64,000 nt of DNA from JADKAV01 sp963732355 (GTDB taxonomy: Bacteria > Actinomycetota > Actinomycetes > S36-B12 > UBA10799), in NCBI GenBank assembly GCA_963732355.1, contig CAVSZD010000007.1:434001-498000 (forward strand), read 5' to 3'. This document shows, one piece after another, positions 15,240-25,086 of this stretch; position 1 is the stretch's first letter; each line of letters starts with the position of its first letter. The notes under the pieces were generated by a model that worked only from the letters and a program-made list of their open reading frames with translations, ran no database searches and was not told the origin of the DNA. The translations under genes and the position numbers were made by a program.

Positions 15240-15896
15240 TCAGGCGTTCAGCGACTTCTTCGCCAGGTACCAGTCGGTCAGGTTCAGCGAGTCGTCTGCC
15301 AGGCGCTCTTTGAGAGCGTCGGTCGTCCGCGGCGCACCGACGACGACATCGTCACCGGGGCGCCAGTTGGCCGGGCAGGACACACCTTCACGGTCGGAGG
15401 TCTGCAGTGCGTCAATCAGGCGCAGGAGCTCGTCGACGTTGCGACCGGCGTTGAGCGGGTAGTAGACCATGGCCCGGACGACACCCTTGTCGTCGATGAT
15501 GAAGACGGCGCGCACGGCGTTGGTGCCGTTGCTCTCCGGGTGGATCATCCCGTAGGCCTGCGCCACGTTCATCTCGAGGTCGGCGATGATCGGGAACGTG
15601 ATGTTCACGCCCGCGTTCTGTTCGATGGAGTGGACCCAGCCCAAGTGACTGAAGATCGAGTCGACCGAGTTGCCGATCAGCTGCACATTGCGCTTCTCGA
15701 ACTCGTCGATGTTCTGGGCGAACGCGATGAACTCCGTGGTGCACACCGGCGTGAAGTCCGCGGGGTGCGAGAAGAGCATGATCCACTTGCCCTTGTAACT
15801 GTCCAGCGAGATGACCCCGTGGGTCGACTCCGCCTCGAAAGCCGGCGCGGGGTCCCCGATCAAGGGCAGACGGCGCGCCTCTGTGGTCTCAGTCAT
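15240..15896 (-). CDS. Peroxiredoxin (Prx6/1-Cys-like)
   Basis: A 218-residue thiol peroxidase that reduces H2O2 and organic peroxides. The peroxidatic cysteine is C52 in PADFTPVCTTEF. The long C-terminal arm with a second cysteine (C174, GVSCPANWRPGDDV) follows the Prx6/archaeal-type pattern. The ATG at 15894-15896 has AAGGAG five bases upstream, so the longer frame to 16037 is rejected. Once the frameshift in the adjacent protease is corrected, a 79-bp gap remains upstream that can hold its own promoter. Confidence 0.9.
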   Translation of the reverse strand: MTETTEARRLPLIGDPAPAFEAESTHGVISLDSYKGKWIMLFSHPADFTPVCTTEFIAFAQNIDEFEKRNVQLIGNSVDSIFSHLGWVHSIEQNAGVNITFPIIADLEMNVAQAYGMIHPESNGTNAVRAVFIIDDKGVVRAMVYYPLNAGRNVDELLRLIDALQTSDREGVSCPANWRPGDDVVVGAPRTTDALKERLADDSLNLTDWYLAKKSLNA

Positions 15897-15975
15897 AGAT
15901 TCTCCTTCGGTGTGGGCCCGATGTGCCCGACTGCCACAAGGGTAAACAGGCGGGGCACCGCGGAATGAACTTGGG

Positions 15976-17434
15976 TCAGCGGCCAAAGACGCGCAGCCGC
16001 ACCACTGCATAGACGCGGACTTCGTCCATCGTTGCATCGACCCGGTACCGGGCCCCGTCCATGCGCCAACGCACCACGCCGAGTTGCAGGCGGCACACGT
16101 GCGTGGGCAGGGCGCGCCACTGCTGCTCGGAATTGCGGTGCGACCAAGTGCAGGCCCGTTATGCCACGGGGAGCCCGCAGCGTGCTGGTACGCCCGAGTT
16201 GCACGCGCAGAGTTGTCAACGGACCGAGGCGGGTGGCCTTGGCTGGCGGCGGTGCATCCGTGACCTCGGGTTGCGCGGGGCTGGCCGGAGTGGCCCCTTG
16301 GGTCAAAGCCTCCATGGCGCAGCGTGCGCAGACCAAGCCGGCCCCCGAGGCCTGATCGGCGCCCGGTGCGTCCACATCTTGCGCGTTTGCTTGCAGCAGT
16401 CCAGTCAGAGCAGACGGCGTCAGTACCGACTTGCTACGCATCAACGCAGCGACCCCCGCGGCGAACGGCGCCGCCATGGAGGTTCCGGACTCCATCGCGT
16501 AGTCGTTGCCGGGCAGCGTGGAAAGGATCATCGTTCCGGGGGCTGCCAGGTCGACATAGGCGCCACGGGTCGAGAAGGAGGCCACCTGGTTGGCGGGAGT
16601 CGCAGCGGCGACGGCCGTGACCTCAGGGAAGGCAGCGGGGTATTCCGGCGCGCCGTAACTGCCGCTGTTGCCAGCCGCTGCGAAGACGCTCACACCGTGC
16701 GCGACGGCGTACTGCACAGCGGCGTGCTGGGCCGCACTGGCCACTGGGCCGCCGAGACTCAGGTTGATGATCGATGCGCCGTGATCAACGGCCCAGATGA
16801 TGCCTTCTGCGACGTCGCTGCTGTAACCGGCTCCGTGCTCATCGAGCACCCGAACGGGCAGGATCTTGGAACCGGGGGCGACGCCTATCCCGCCGACGCC
16901 ATTGCCCGCCGCGGCAATGATGCCTGCCACGTGTGTCCCGTGGCCGTTGGCGTCATCCGCTGACTGCCGGATCTGGTTGCCGATCACGTCCACCCCGGTG
17001 AGCACTTGGCCCATCAGGTCCTCATGAGATGCGTCGACCCCGGAGTCAACCACCGCCACGATCACGCCAGCACCGTCCGCTACGGGCCAGACGGGCTTCA
17101 CCTGCCCGGCATCCAGAGCCCACTGCTGGTCGACCAGCGGATCGGCGGTCATCGTGGCCTGCACCCGGCTGTCGATCTCGACACTCAGGGTCCCGGGCTG
17201 GGCCAGCACGTCTGCGGCGACCCTTTGCGCCTGCTTGTTGCCGGTGACCAGGGTTGTGTCGAGGTCAAGTCCCCCACCTGGTGATTGGGCGACGCTGACG
17301 AGCCGAACCTGCTCGTCGACGCCCAACTTCCCCACCAGCGGCCCGGGAGTATCCGAGGTCCACCCCGGGCCCAGCCCACCGACGACGACCAGTGCGGCGG
17401 TCATGGCCGCCATCACCGATCCGCGTGTGAGCAT
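15976..17434 (-). CDS. Secreted subtilisin-like serine protease (frameshift near the 3' end)
   Basis: A peptidase S8 with signal peptide (residues 1-~26), a propeptide-like region and a catalytic domain from ~105. The triad is Asp in VIVAVVDSGVD, His in NGHGTHVAGII and Ser in GTSMAAPFAAG, with oxyanion Asn in AAAGNSGS. Past TGLHLV the called frame loses coding character (low third-position GC). A neighbouring frame reads WSHRNSEQQWRALPT and ends VVRLRVFGR at the TGA 15976-15978. Removing one A at 16146-16147 joins the two. The start follows GGGAGG. The C-terminal beta-type domain is unassigned. Confidence 0.82.
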
Positions 17435-17550
17435 GTTGCCTCCCTACCAACAGATCGGCATCGAGGCATGCCGAGTTTATGCGCTCGGAATGTTTTGGAC
17501 AGGGATATCGTTAGCAAAGGTAATGACTACAGAACACATCGGAGTCCCCC

Positions 17551-17961
17551 GTGCACGACGCACCAGATCTGCGGATTGCAGTAATGAGGCTGGCCAGGCG
17601 ACTGCGCACGGAGAGGGCAAGCGACGCTCTGACGCCCAGCCAGTTGGCGGTGTTGGCGACCCTGTTGCGCGAGGGCCCTATGACCACGGCAGCACTGGCC
17701 GACGCCGAGCGCGTCCAACCACCGTCGATGACAAGGATTCTCAACGCCCTGCAGACCTCGCAGATGGTGACCCGGGCACCCGACCGGAAGGACCGACGCC
17801 AAGTGCTGTACGCAGCGACCGACGAGGCGCGCAGCCTGGTGACCGCGGACCGGGAACGCCGGGATCAGTGGCTGTCCGTGCGCCTGTCCGGACTGACACC
17901 CCAGGAGCGCGAGGCGCTGGACACCGCGATCCCGATCCTGAACCGCATCGCGCTGGACTGA
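17551..17961 (+). CDS. MarR-family transcriptional regulator
   Basis: A 136-residue winged-helix repressor. The HTH is at residues ~38-75 (LTPSQLAVLATLLREGPMTTAALADAE) and the wing at ~78-98 (APDRKDRRQVLYAAT). It starts at a GTG and is followed, with a 4-bp overlap, by an MFS exporter, the usual MarR-pump pairing in which a ligand releases repression. Upstream, TTGGAC at ~17493 and an A/T-rich stretch with the imperfect dyad GTTAGCAAAGGTAATG may be the promoter and operator. The ligand is unknown. Confidence 0.88.
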   Translation: MHDAPDLRIAVMRLARRLRTERASDALTPSQLAVLATLLREGPMTTAALADAERVQPPSMTRILNALQTSQMVTRAPDRKDRRQVLYAATDEARSLVTADRERRDQWLSVRLSGLTPQEREALDTAIPILNRIALD

Positions 17962-19166
17962 GCCGCACTTTCGCTGCCCTGCGAACCCGCGACTACCGCC
18001 TGTACGCGACCGGCGCGCTGGCCTCGAACGTAGGCACTTGGATGCATCGCATCGCCCAATCATGGTTGGTGCTGACCGTGACCGGCGACCCACGCATGCT
18101 GGGCCTGGTCGTCGCCGCGCAGTTCGCGCCGATGCTGTTCCTGTCGCCGTGGGCAGGGGTTCTGGCAGACAGGTACGACCGGCGACGCATATTGCAGATC
18201 ACGCAGGTGGGCATGGGTCTGCAGGCTTTGGCATTGGGCTTGTTAACGCTATTGGGCTTCGCGACGGGGCCGGTGATCCTGGCAGCGGCGGTGGCGCTCG
18301 GACTGTTCACGGCGTTCGACGGTCCCGCCCGACAGTCGATCGTCTCTGACCTGGTGCCGGCCCATCAGGTCGTCAATGCCGTCGCGCTCAACAGTGCCAA
18401 CTTCAATGCAGCGCGGCTCGTGGGACCGGCTTTGGCTGGGTTGATGATCGCCGCTTGGGGGCCGGGCTGGGTCTTCCTCGTCAACGCCGGCACCTTCGCG
18501 GTCATGTTCCTGGCACTGACCCGAATCCGCAACACCACACGCACCGCGGGGCGGGACCGCGGCGGTCTGTTGGATGGGTTGAGGTATGTGCGCGGTCGAC
18601 CGGACCTCTGGTTCGTGATTGCTGTCGCTGGCGCAGTGGCCATGCTGGTGTTCAACTTTCCGATCACGATCGCCCTGATGGTGACCGACGAGTTCGGCGC
18701 CGGTGCCCGCAGCTACGGCGTGCTGGCTTCGCTCATGGCGGTCGGTTCGCTGGCGGCGGCCTTGTTGCAGGCCACCCGCGCCCGCACAAGCCTGCGCCTG
18801 GTCGCCCTAGCCGCCGTCGGTGCAGGTGTCGCCGGCGTGCTCGCTGGCCTCAGCCCGAACGTCTACACCTTCGCCGCCGTCCTCATGGCCAGCGGTGCCG
18901 CCTCCTTGACGATGATGACCGCGGCGAACTCCTACCTTCAGACCAACAGCGACGACGACCATCGCAGCCGGGTCATGGCCCTGTACATGGCTGTCTTCTT
19001 CGGTACCACTCCGGTCGGAGCACCGCTGGTGGGTTGGCTGGCGGATGTCTACGGAACCCGCGCGGCGATGATTGTGCCGGGGCTTCTGAGTCTGGTGGTG
19101 ACGGTCTTGCTGGTGCTCGCCTACCGGTGGGCCCGTCGCGCCACTGTGGCGGCTGCGCTGGCTTGA
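17958..19166 (+). CDS. MFS transporter with a probable CTG start codon
   Basis: A 402-residue major facilitator (DUF894/EntS-like) with about 11-12 transmembrane segments. The N-terminus SRTFAALRTRDYRLYA leads into SNVGTWMHRIAQSWLVL, and loop 2-3 carries LADRYDRRRIL. Homologous proteins begin M-SRTF; here the codon before SRTF is CTG (17958-17960). It overlaps the MarR stop as CTGA, in the same way that GTGA and ATGA overlaps are used elsewhere in this window. No ATG, GTG or TTG lies in frame between the MarR 3' end and the middle of helix 1. It is probably a drug or metabolite exporter controlled by the MarR protein. Confidence 0.83.
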   Translation: MSRTFAALRTRDYRLYATGALASNVGTWMHRIAQSWLVLTVTGDPRMLGLVVAAQFAPMLFLSPWAGVLADRYDRRRILQITQVGMGLQALALGLLTLLGFATGPVILAAAVALGLFTAFDGPARQSIVSDLVPAHQVVNAVALNSANFNAARLVGPALAGLMIAAWGPGWVFLVNAGTFAVMFLALTRIRNTTRTAGRDRGGLLDGLRYVRGRPDLWFVIAVAGAVAMLVFNFPITIALMVTDEFGAGARSYGVLASLMAVGSLAAALLQATRARTSLRLVALAAVGAGVAGVLAGLSPNVYTFAAVLMASGAASLTMMTAANSYLQTNSDDDHRSRVMALYMAVFFGTTPVGAPLVGWLADVYGTRAAMIVPGLLSLVVTVLLVLAYRWARRATVAAALA

Positions 19167-19181
19167 CCCATGTGAGATTCA

Positions 19182-19360
19182 GGCAACTCAGTTGTCGAAA
19201 ATCAACATGGCCGGCCCGGCAATCGGCAAAGCTGCAAACAGGCAACCAAAACGCCGAAATCCAACACGGCCGCACGCCGGGCTGAAGCGCCGCCCGAAGC
19301 AAAGCTGGAAACACGCAACTCGGTTGTCGAAAATCACCATGGCCGCCTGCCGGGCTGACC
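19182..19360. repeat. Repeat family C, downstream cluster
   Basis: Two good units and one degenerate unit (near 19187, 19314 and 19241) share CTGGAAAC...GCAACTCAGTTGTCGAAAATCAACATGGCC-type sequence. They lie between the convergent MFS and GH67-like genes. The same unit forms a four-copy tandem array on the other side of the GH67-like gene. Confidence 0.8.
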
Positions 19361-19365
19361 CTGAC

Positions 19366-22300
19366 TCACTGCTCAGTGACCACCGCCGGCCGCGCGAGCC
19401 GTCGAGCACCCCCGAACAGCAATCCCACCACAGCCAGCAACCCGCCGAAGGCGAGCACGTAGAGCGGCAACTCCGGCGGGATCCCGAGATGCACGGTTAT
19501 GCCGAGAATCCGTGAGAGCCCAAGCGGGAGCAACGCCATTTGATCGTTGAAGGTCGTCAGCGACGCCTCCAGGCCGAAGACCTGCATCAGCGCCCCGAGC
19601 CCAAGCACAGGAACTGCAATGGCCAGCAGAACGCGGCCGAACGAGCGCGCCCTGCCCAATCCGTAGGCACTGCGCATCACGACATATGTGACCCAGAACA
19701 GCCACAGGAACAAGGCAAAGCTGAGCGTCACATACACGTTGCGATACTGCTCATCGGTCCAGAACCGGTACCAATAGAGCCCGGGCCCGCGAACCATCAC
19801 CACCACGCTCAACAGGGCGGTCTTGAGCAGCAGCGCCGCACCAGCGCCGGCATAGAGCGCGAAGGGATCGCGGCCACGGATCAGAACTCTGGCGGTCACC
19901 ACGAACAGCGCCATACTCCCCAGAGTCGCCAACAGGTAACTCCATGACAGCCAACCGGAGAAAGCTCCTCGGCTGAGCAACAACAACGCTGCGGGGATCA
20001 GCCAGGCAAGCAGCCGCGAGGTTCTCGACGACCGGTCGTCGTTCAATCGCCAGGGCCGGGTGGCCCCCAACCAGAGTCCTCGAGCTGCTGAACCGAACGC
20101 ACCGCCGCGGCCGTTTCGGGCCCACGCGCCGACACCCAAGAGGATCAGAATCCCGACCAGAACGATCACGGTGACAACCTGCGAGGAACGGGTTCGTTCG
20201 GCATGGGCGAAACCCGCGTCCACGGCGAAGAAGGAGTAGGCGGGGGTGTCCAGATCGTTGCCGTACTTGGCCGTGTGGGCCGCGACGGCGACCTCGTACT
20301 CGTTCTTCGCCTGCTGCCACGCGTCCCACTGCGCCGGATCCCCCGAGTCGAGCCACTCGTAGTAGGACAGGAAGGCTGATCGGAACGCCCCAAGCGTCGC
20401 GAACAGATCTGCCTCGTATTCCAGGGCGTGGATGAACCGGTCACGCAGCGCCGGGTCTTTCCAGTCGGCAGGGTCGGTCTGTTGCGCCTTGGCCAGCATC
20501 GCCTCCGCCTGCTGTTGGGCGGCTTCGGCGCGCGCGATCGCCTCTTCGACGCGGCCGCGCGAGGCGTTGTGGATGACGCTCAATGCCGCAGAGTCGCCGC
20601 TCACGATGTCCCACTCGAAGATCCACATCATGGGCGGCGGTTCCAGCCCCAGTGCCAGCACCCGCTTATCGGCATACGGCGGGATGTAGAGACCTTCTTG
20701 GGCCACTTGCCGTGACTGCGCCAGGATCTCTTCGATCGTGGCGATCGTGGCGGGGTCATCGGAGAAGTTCTGGGCGATCCACGTCCGGTTGACCTGGCCG
20801 AGATCCGCGTCCCGGTCCCAGGCGAGTTGACCAGTGGCGAACACGTCCAAGTCGTACAACTGCCAGAAGCCGGTCTTGAGGTACAACGACATCGGTCCAG
20901 CCCGCCACGGACCGCCGTCCTGGGTCCACACCCAGACCCCTTGGATGTTGGGATTCTTCTGCTCGAAGTTCTGCAACGCGACCTGATGGTCCGCGGACAG
21001 GTAGTTGGGGAAGGAGCTGAAAGCCTCGAACTCCCGGCGGGACTGGAACTCGACGATGCGCGGCTGATCACCCTGCTCCAAGGTCGGGTTCAGCGGCAGC
21101 CAGGAGTAGAAGTCCCCCATCGTGAACTTCGTGACGACGACCAGATTGTCCGTGGGGATCCCGTCCAGAACGCGCTGGTAGGTCTGCGGATTCGTATGCA
21201 TGTCGCCCACGTCGCCGACCCCGACCGACCACGTGCGGAAGTAGATGGTCTTGTCGTACTCCCCAGCGGTCTCTGTGAACTTGGTCAACATCTCCTGCAC
21301 CGAGTCAACGGTGGTGACCCCCAGGGTCGAGTAGTAGTCCCAGCCGGGCAGGTTGTAGACGTTGCCCGCTTCGCCGATGCGGATCATCAGGCCGTCGACG
21401 AACGGCATGTTCTCGAAGAACTCCGCCAACCCGGCCTGGTAGATCTCCCAGAGGCGAGGGTCGTCGACATTGAAGCCGCCGAGCTCGCGCTGGACGTAGT
21501 CATTCAGGGGGCCAGTATTGGCCAGCATGTCGGTCTTGAAAACCAGCCGCATGCCCATCTGATCGGCGTACTGCCACATTTCGCCGAACTGCTCCACCAT
21601 CGCCTCGTGCCGCGCGCGATACGGGCTGTCTTCCGGATACACCTGGAAGCCGTCGCCGACGTTGTCGAAGTTCACGTACTCCAGAAAGCCGCTGACGATC
21701 ACGCCGTTGTAGCCGTAGGCCCGGATGTGGTCGATGTAGTCCTGCCACTCCTGCGTGACGCGCTCCAGGCCGACCGGATCGATCCACGGCGGCTCGGACA
21801 GAACGACATCAGCGAACTGCCGGGAGTTGTGCGAGTAGTCGTCCTGTTCGGCCCAGGCCTGCGGGTCCGGCTCGACGCCCACAGCACCGTAGTCGGCGAA
21901 GCGGTACTCGAGGTCAGGTACAACCGGCAGGCCCGTGAGATCGGGCAGCGGCTCACCGGCCTGGATCGCGGTGGCCGCCGCCAGCATCCCGTTGGCCATT
22001 CCCTGTCGTCCAGCCCCAGACACCCCGGATGCCGAAAGGCGGTAGCCCTCGTCGGGGAGGTCGGCCTTGGCGACTTCGAAGTCCGCGTCCGTCGGCTACC
22101 ACGCGCGGGCGCGTGCCGGTTGTCGCCTCCACCGCGTCCTGCAGCCTGGTCAGGGCCATGACCAGCAGCGGGTCGCTCTTGTAGCCGCCGGGCATGGAGA
22201 TCGTCTTGATTTCGGGTGGCGCTGGCTCACTGGCCTGGCCAACGGGGATCTTTGCGGTGGCGGGAACCTGCTTGGGCTCGATGGACAGCGCCAGCAGGCC

Positions 22301-22390
22301 GTTGGTGGCAGTGGCCACACCGAAGCCGACGAGGATGGAGACGAGCGCGAAGATGATCGAGGTGATCCACCAGCGACGCGGTTTCGCCAT
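19366..22390 (-). CDS. Membrane-anchored GH67-like (alpha-glucuronidase-like) protein, frameshifted
   Basis: About 1,008 residues once a one-base shift near 22085-22098 is repaired (GCCGACGGACGCGGAC; one added C gives VVADADADFEVAK). Residues 1-~35 are an N-terminal membrane anchor (SIIFALVSILVGFGVATA). A large extracytoplasmic TIM-barrel-like part follows with GH67-like features: DEGYRLSASG, YIDHIRAYGYNGVIVSGFLEYVNF, VDGLMIRIGEAGN and YFRTWSVGVGDVGD. The C-terminal ~250 residues hold some seven transmembrane segments. A GH67-like domain fused to a polytopic membrane domain is unusual. The substrate is unknown and catalysis is not shown. Confidence 0.6.
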
Positions 22391-22433
22391 GAACGGAAGA
22401 CTAGACCTCAGGCGGGGCGCATCGGCCCGAGAT

Positions 22434-22694
22434 GCTGGAAACCGGCAACCCAGTTGTCAAAAACCAACACGGCCTCGCCCGCGGACCGGACCCCCACCAA
22501 CCAAAGCTGGAAACCGGCAACCCAGTTGTCGAAAACCAACACGGCCTCGCCCGCGGACCGGACCCCCACCAACCAAAGCTGGAAACCGGCAACCCAGTTG
22601 TCAAAAACCAGCATGGCCTCGCCGGCGGACCGGACCCCCACCAACCAAAGCTGGAAACCGGCAACCCAGTTGTCAAAAACCAGCATGGCCTGCA
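22434..22694. repeat. Repeat family C, four-copy 72-bp tandem array
   Basis: Units begin at 22434, 22506, 22578 and 22650, each 72 bp, with CTGGAAACCGGCAACCC then AGTTGTCAAAAACC and GCGGACCGGACCCCC. They differ at only a few positions. The period is divisible by three, so long spurious frames run through it on both strands. The array lies between the GH67-like start and the MFS stop and fills that gap. Confidence 0.9.
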
Positions 22695-22697
22695 GCG

Positions 22698-23924
22698 CTA
22701 TGCCGCCGCCTCCCGGCGCACCAGCGTTTCGGGCATCCGAACCGCCAGCACCAGCGCCAGTGCACTCACGACAAAGCCCGCGGCGAAGGCCACGTGGAAA
22801 CCGGCCGCGTCCAGCAACAGCCCACCCACCAGCGGCCCGATGATCGAGCCGACGTCGGACATCATCTGGAAACCGGCGACGACCGAGCCACCGTGGTGGC
22901 CCTTGGAGACGTCACCGACGATCGCAGTGGGTGACGGACCAAGGAACGCCCCCGAGACACCAGCGACAGCCATCGCGATGAGGAATAGCGCGGAGTTCGG
23001 GGCCACAACCAAGAGCGCAAGAGACAAAGCACCCACCGATAACCCGATGATCAACGCCGGGCGCCGGCCGCGATGGTCGGCCGTGCGGCCACCGAAGGCG
23101 AGCAGTGCCGCCTGTAATCCGGCCGCCACGACGAAGCCCGCCCCAGCCAGGCCCGGCCCCTGCTGCAAACCCTCAACGACGAACAGCGGGACCAGCGACG
23201 ACCGAAGACCGAAGAAGACAAAACCATTGGCGAAGTTGGCGCCCAGCGCCGCCTGGTAGGCCGGCAGTTTCAACGTCGGCAGGAACTTGATCCGTTCCTG
23301 GTCTGCGGCCAAGTCCGGGCTTTCCACATTTTCCAAGCGGGGCAGCAACGCCACCGCGACCAGGAACGCAGCGAACAGGGTTCCTGCGTACACGAAGAAG
23401 GGCGCCCGGATCGAGAGCCCGATTACCAAGCCCCCCACCGCGGGACCCATGACCCCACCGATGAGAAAGCCCGCTTGGAACAACCCCGATGCGCGACCTC
23501 GATACTCGGGAGCCGTCACACGCAACAAGAGCGCGGTGGCAGAGATCGTGAACATGGCTGAACCCGTGCCTCCGATTCCACGCAGCAGAAGAAGTTGCAC
23601 GTAGTCCGTTGCGAACCCCGCGGCAAGACTGGAAAGCCCGACGATGGCCAAACCCGTCGACATGATCGTGCGCTCGCCGAAGCGGTTGACCGCCCAGCCG
23701 GCCGCCGGCGAACTGATGAGCCGCATGAAGGCGAAGACACTGATGACCGCACTCGCTGCGAATGCACTGACTCCGAACGTGCGCGCGAACAGCGGGATGG
23801 CTGGGATCACGATGCCGAAACCGAGCGCCACACAGAAGGCGATCGCAGCCAGCACGCTGACCTCGCGCGGCAGACCGCCGACCTTGGGTACCCAGGACTT
23901 CATCCGTGCCACTATCGCAGCCAC
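22698..23924 (-). CDS. MFS efflux transporter
   Basis: A 408-residue 12-TM major facilitator of the drug:H+ antiporter type. Motif A-like sequence is in loop 2-3 (AAGWAVNRFGERTIM) and again in loop 8-9 (GGRTADHRGRRPALI). Helix 5 carries the antiporter motif around GGVMGPAVGGLVIG, repeated near the end as SIIGPLVGGLLLDAAG. The GTG at 23922-23924 is preferred because AAGGAG lies seven bases upstream; the longer frame to 24020 has no such site. It diverges from msrA across 35 bp. Confidence 0.87.
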   Translation of the reverse strand: MAAIVARMKSWVPKVGGLPREVSVLAAIAFCVALGFGIVIPAIPLFARTFGVSAFAASAVISVFAFMRLISSPAAGWAVNRFGERTIMSTGLAIVGLSSLAAGFATDYVQLLLLRGIGGTGSAMFTISATALLLRVTAPEYRGRASGLFQAGFLIGGVMGPAVGGLVIGLSIRAPFFVYAGTLFAAFLVAVALLPRLENVESPDLAADQERIKFLPTLKLPAYQAALGANFANGFVFFGLRSSLVPLFVVEGLQQGPGLAGAGFVVAAGLQAALLAFGGRTADHRGRRPALIIGLSVGALSLALLVVAPNSALFLIAMAVAGVSGAFLGPSPTAIVGDVSKGHHGGSVVAGFQMMSDVGSIIGPLVGGLLLDAAGFHVAFAAGFVVSALALVLAVRMPETLVRREAAA

Positions 23925-23959
23925 TTTCGCGCTCCTTGAATCTGGGCGAGACTTGAGGC

Positions 23960-24616
23960 ATGGATCTTCGCGGCTTCTTCGGCGCCGACAAGCGCTCAAT
24001 GATCGAACCAAGCAACGCATTGCCGGATCGCCCGGACTACCCCTATCCGCTCGCAGCGAGCAATGCGGTGCTGGGCACCTCGCTTAATGGGCCGTGGGGC
24101 GAAGGTGTCGAGGTCATCTACCTGGCCATGGGCTGCTTCTGGGGTGCAGAAGAGTACTTCTGGCAGTCACCTGGAGTCGTAGGCACCGCTGTCGGCTACC
24201 AGGGCGGGTTCTCGGCCTACCCGACGTACGAGGAAGTGTGCACCGGCCGGACCGGTCACACCGAGACGGCGCTGGTTGCCTACGACACTGCCAAGACCTC
24301 CACGCTGGACATCCTGCGCGTCTTCTGGGAGCACCACGACCCGACGCAGGGGTACCGCCAGGGAAATGACGTCGGAACCCAGTACCGGTCGGCGATCTTC
24401 TGGACGACTGACGAGCAGCGCGCGATGGCTGAGAAGACGCGTGACGCATACCAAGAGGTGTTGACCTCCCGCGGCCTCGGTCAGATCACAACCGAGATCG
24501 AACCCGCGGCTGACCGCCGGTTCTTCTTCGCCGAGGACTACCACCAGCAGTACTTGCACAAGGTGCCCCACGGCTATCGGTGCCATGCGAACACGGGCGT
24601 GGCACTGCCGTTGTGA
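23960..24616 (+). CDS. msrA: Peptide methionine-S-sulfoxide reductase
   Basis: A 218-residue MsrA that repairs oxidised methionine (S-epimer). The catalytic cysteine is C59 in AMGCFWGAEEYFW. The core includes GYQGGFSAYPTYEEVCTGRTGHTE and RSAIFWTTDEQ, and the C-terminus has YHQQYLHK and YRCHANTGV. The N-terminal extension (LPDRPDYPYPLAASNAVLGTSL) is typical of actinobacterial MsrA. The last 18 codons recur, diverged, 939 bp downstream in a duplicated segment carrying the toxin-antitoxin genes. Confidence 0.93.
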   Translation: MDLRGFFGADKRSMIEPSNALPDRPDYPYPLAASNAVLGTSLNGPWGEGVEVIYLAMGCFWGAEEYFWQSPGVVGTAVGYQGGFSAYPTYEEVCTGRTGHTETALVAYDTAKTSTLDILRVFWEHHDPTQGYRQGNDVGTQYRSAIFWTTDEQRAMAEKTRDAYQEVLTSRGLGQITTEIEPAADRRFFFAEDYHQQYLHKVPHGYRCHANTGVALPL

Positions 24617-25086
24617 CAGTTGCCTAGGACAACTCCCCGAACAGTCGACTGAGGGTGGACTCGAAGCCCGGCAGATCCTTGTCAATGGTGGCCTCGATCA
24701 TGTCGCGGTCGATGAAGGTGTAACCGTGAGCAATCCGGTTGCGCGTGGCCCAGATCAATGGCCATTCCTCCCCGAAAGCACCGACGCGCATATTGGAGCT
24801 CATGTTGGCAACCGCCTCGATCGCCGCGGCCAGACGCAGGCACACCGCATCGGCGACGGTCTGGTCGTCAAGGTCGCGCCGCGCTTGATGCGAACGAAGC
24901 ACCTCGAGGTGACCCAAGGCATCGGCGAGCAGTTCCCGGTCGCTGCGGCTCACAGCGGGATCGCCTCCGCGATCGCCGTTTCACGCACAATCGAACGCAG
25001 TCGCGAGTCCGGCACGATCTCGACCTTCTCCCCCACAACGTCCGAGAGAGAGCGCTCAAGCCGCGCGAGATCCAACAGGGAGACAT
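24562..25086. repeat. 525-bp direct repeat, copy 1 (msrA end, hepT, part of mntA)
   Basis: This segment recurs at 25501-26025 with a constant 939-bp offset. The hepT part is identical in both copies, the mntA part differs at two bases, and the short msrA 3' end differs at about five. Copy 1 belongs to an intact toxin-antitoxin module. Confidence 0.92.
24624..24953 (-). CDS. hepT: HepT-type HEPN ribonuclease toxin
   Basis: A 109-residue all-helical HEPN protein (DUF86/HepT). The RX4HXY catalytic motif is R71-NRIA-H76-G-Y78. In characterised MntA/HepT modules the toxin is an RNase, and the antitoxin inactivates it by adding AMP to the motif tyrosine. The start overlaps the mntA stop (ATGA), giving the usual order mntA then hepT. 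An identical second hepT lies 939 bp away without a complete antitoxin gene. Confidence 0.9.
   Translation of the reverse strand: MSRSDRELLADALGHLEVLRSHQARRDLDDQTVADAVCLRLAAAIEAVANMSSNMRVGAFGEEWPLIWATRNRIAHGYTFIDRDMIEATIDKDLPGFESTLSRLFGELS

Noticed and set aside
15893..16145. Protease C-terminus ending ...HIGPTPKENL and overlapping the peroxiredoxin start
   Set aside because: The tail has low third-position GC; another frame ending at 15976 has strong coding character and is reached by a one-base correction.
22401..22686. Open frames of about 90 codons in several phases on both strands
   Set aside because: They arise because the 72-bp period is divisible by three; the products are pure repeats with no coding signature.
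22434..22694. CRISPR-like array of four repeats
   Set aside because: The units are contiguous 72-bp tandem copies without unique spacers and with no cas genes.
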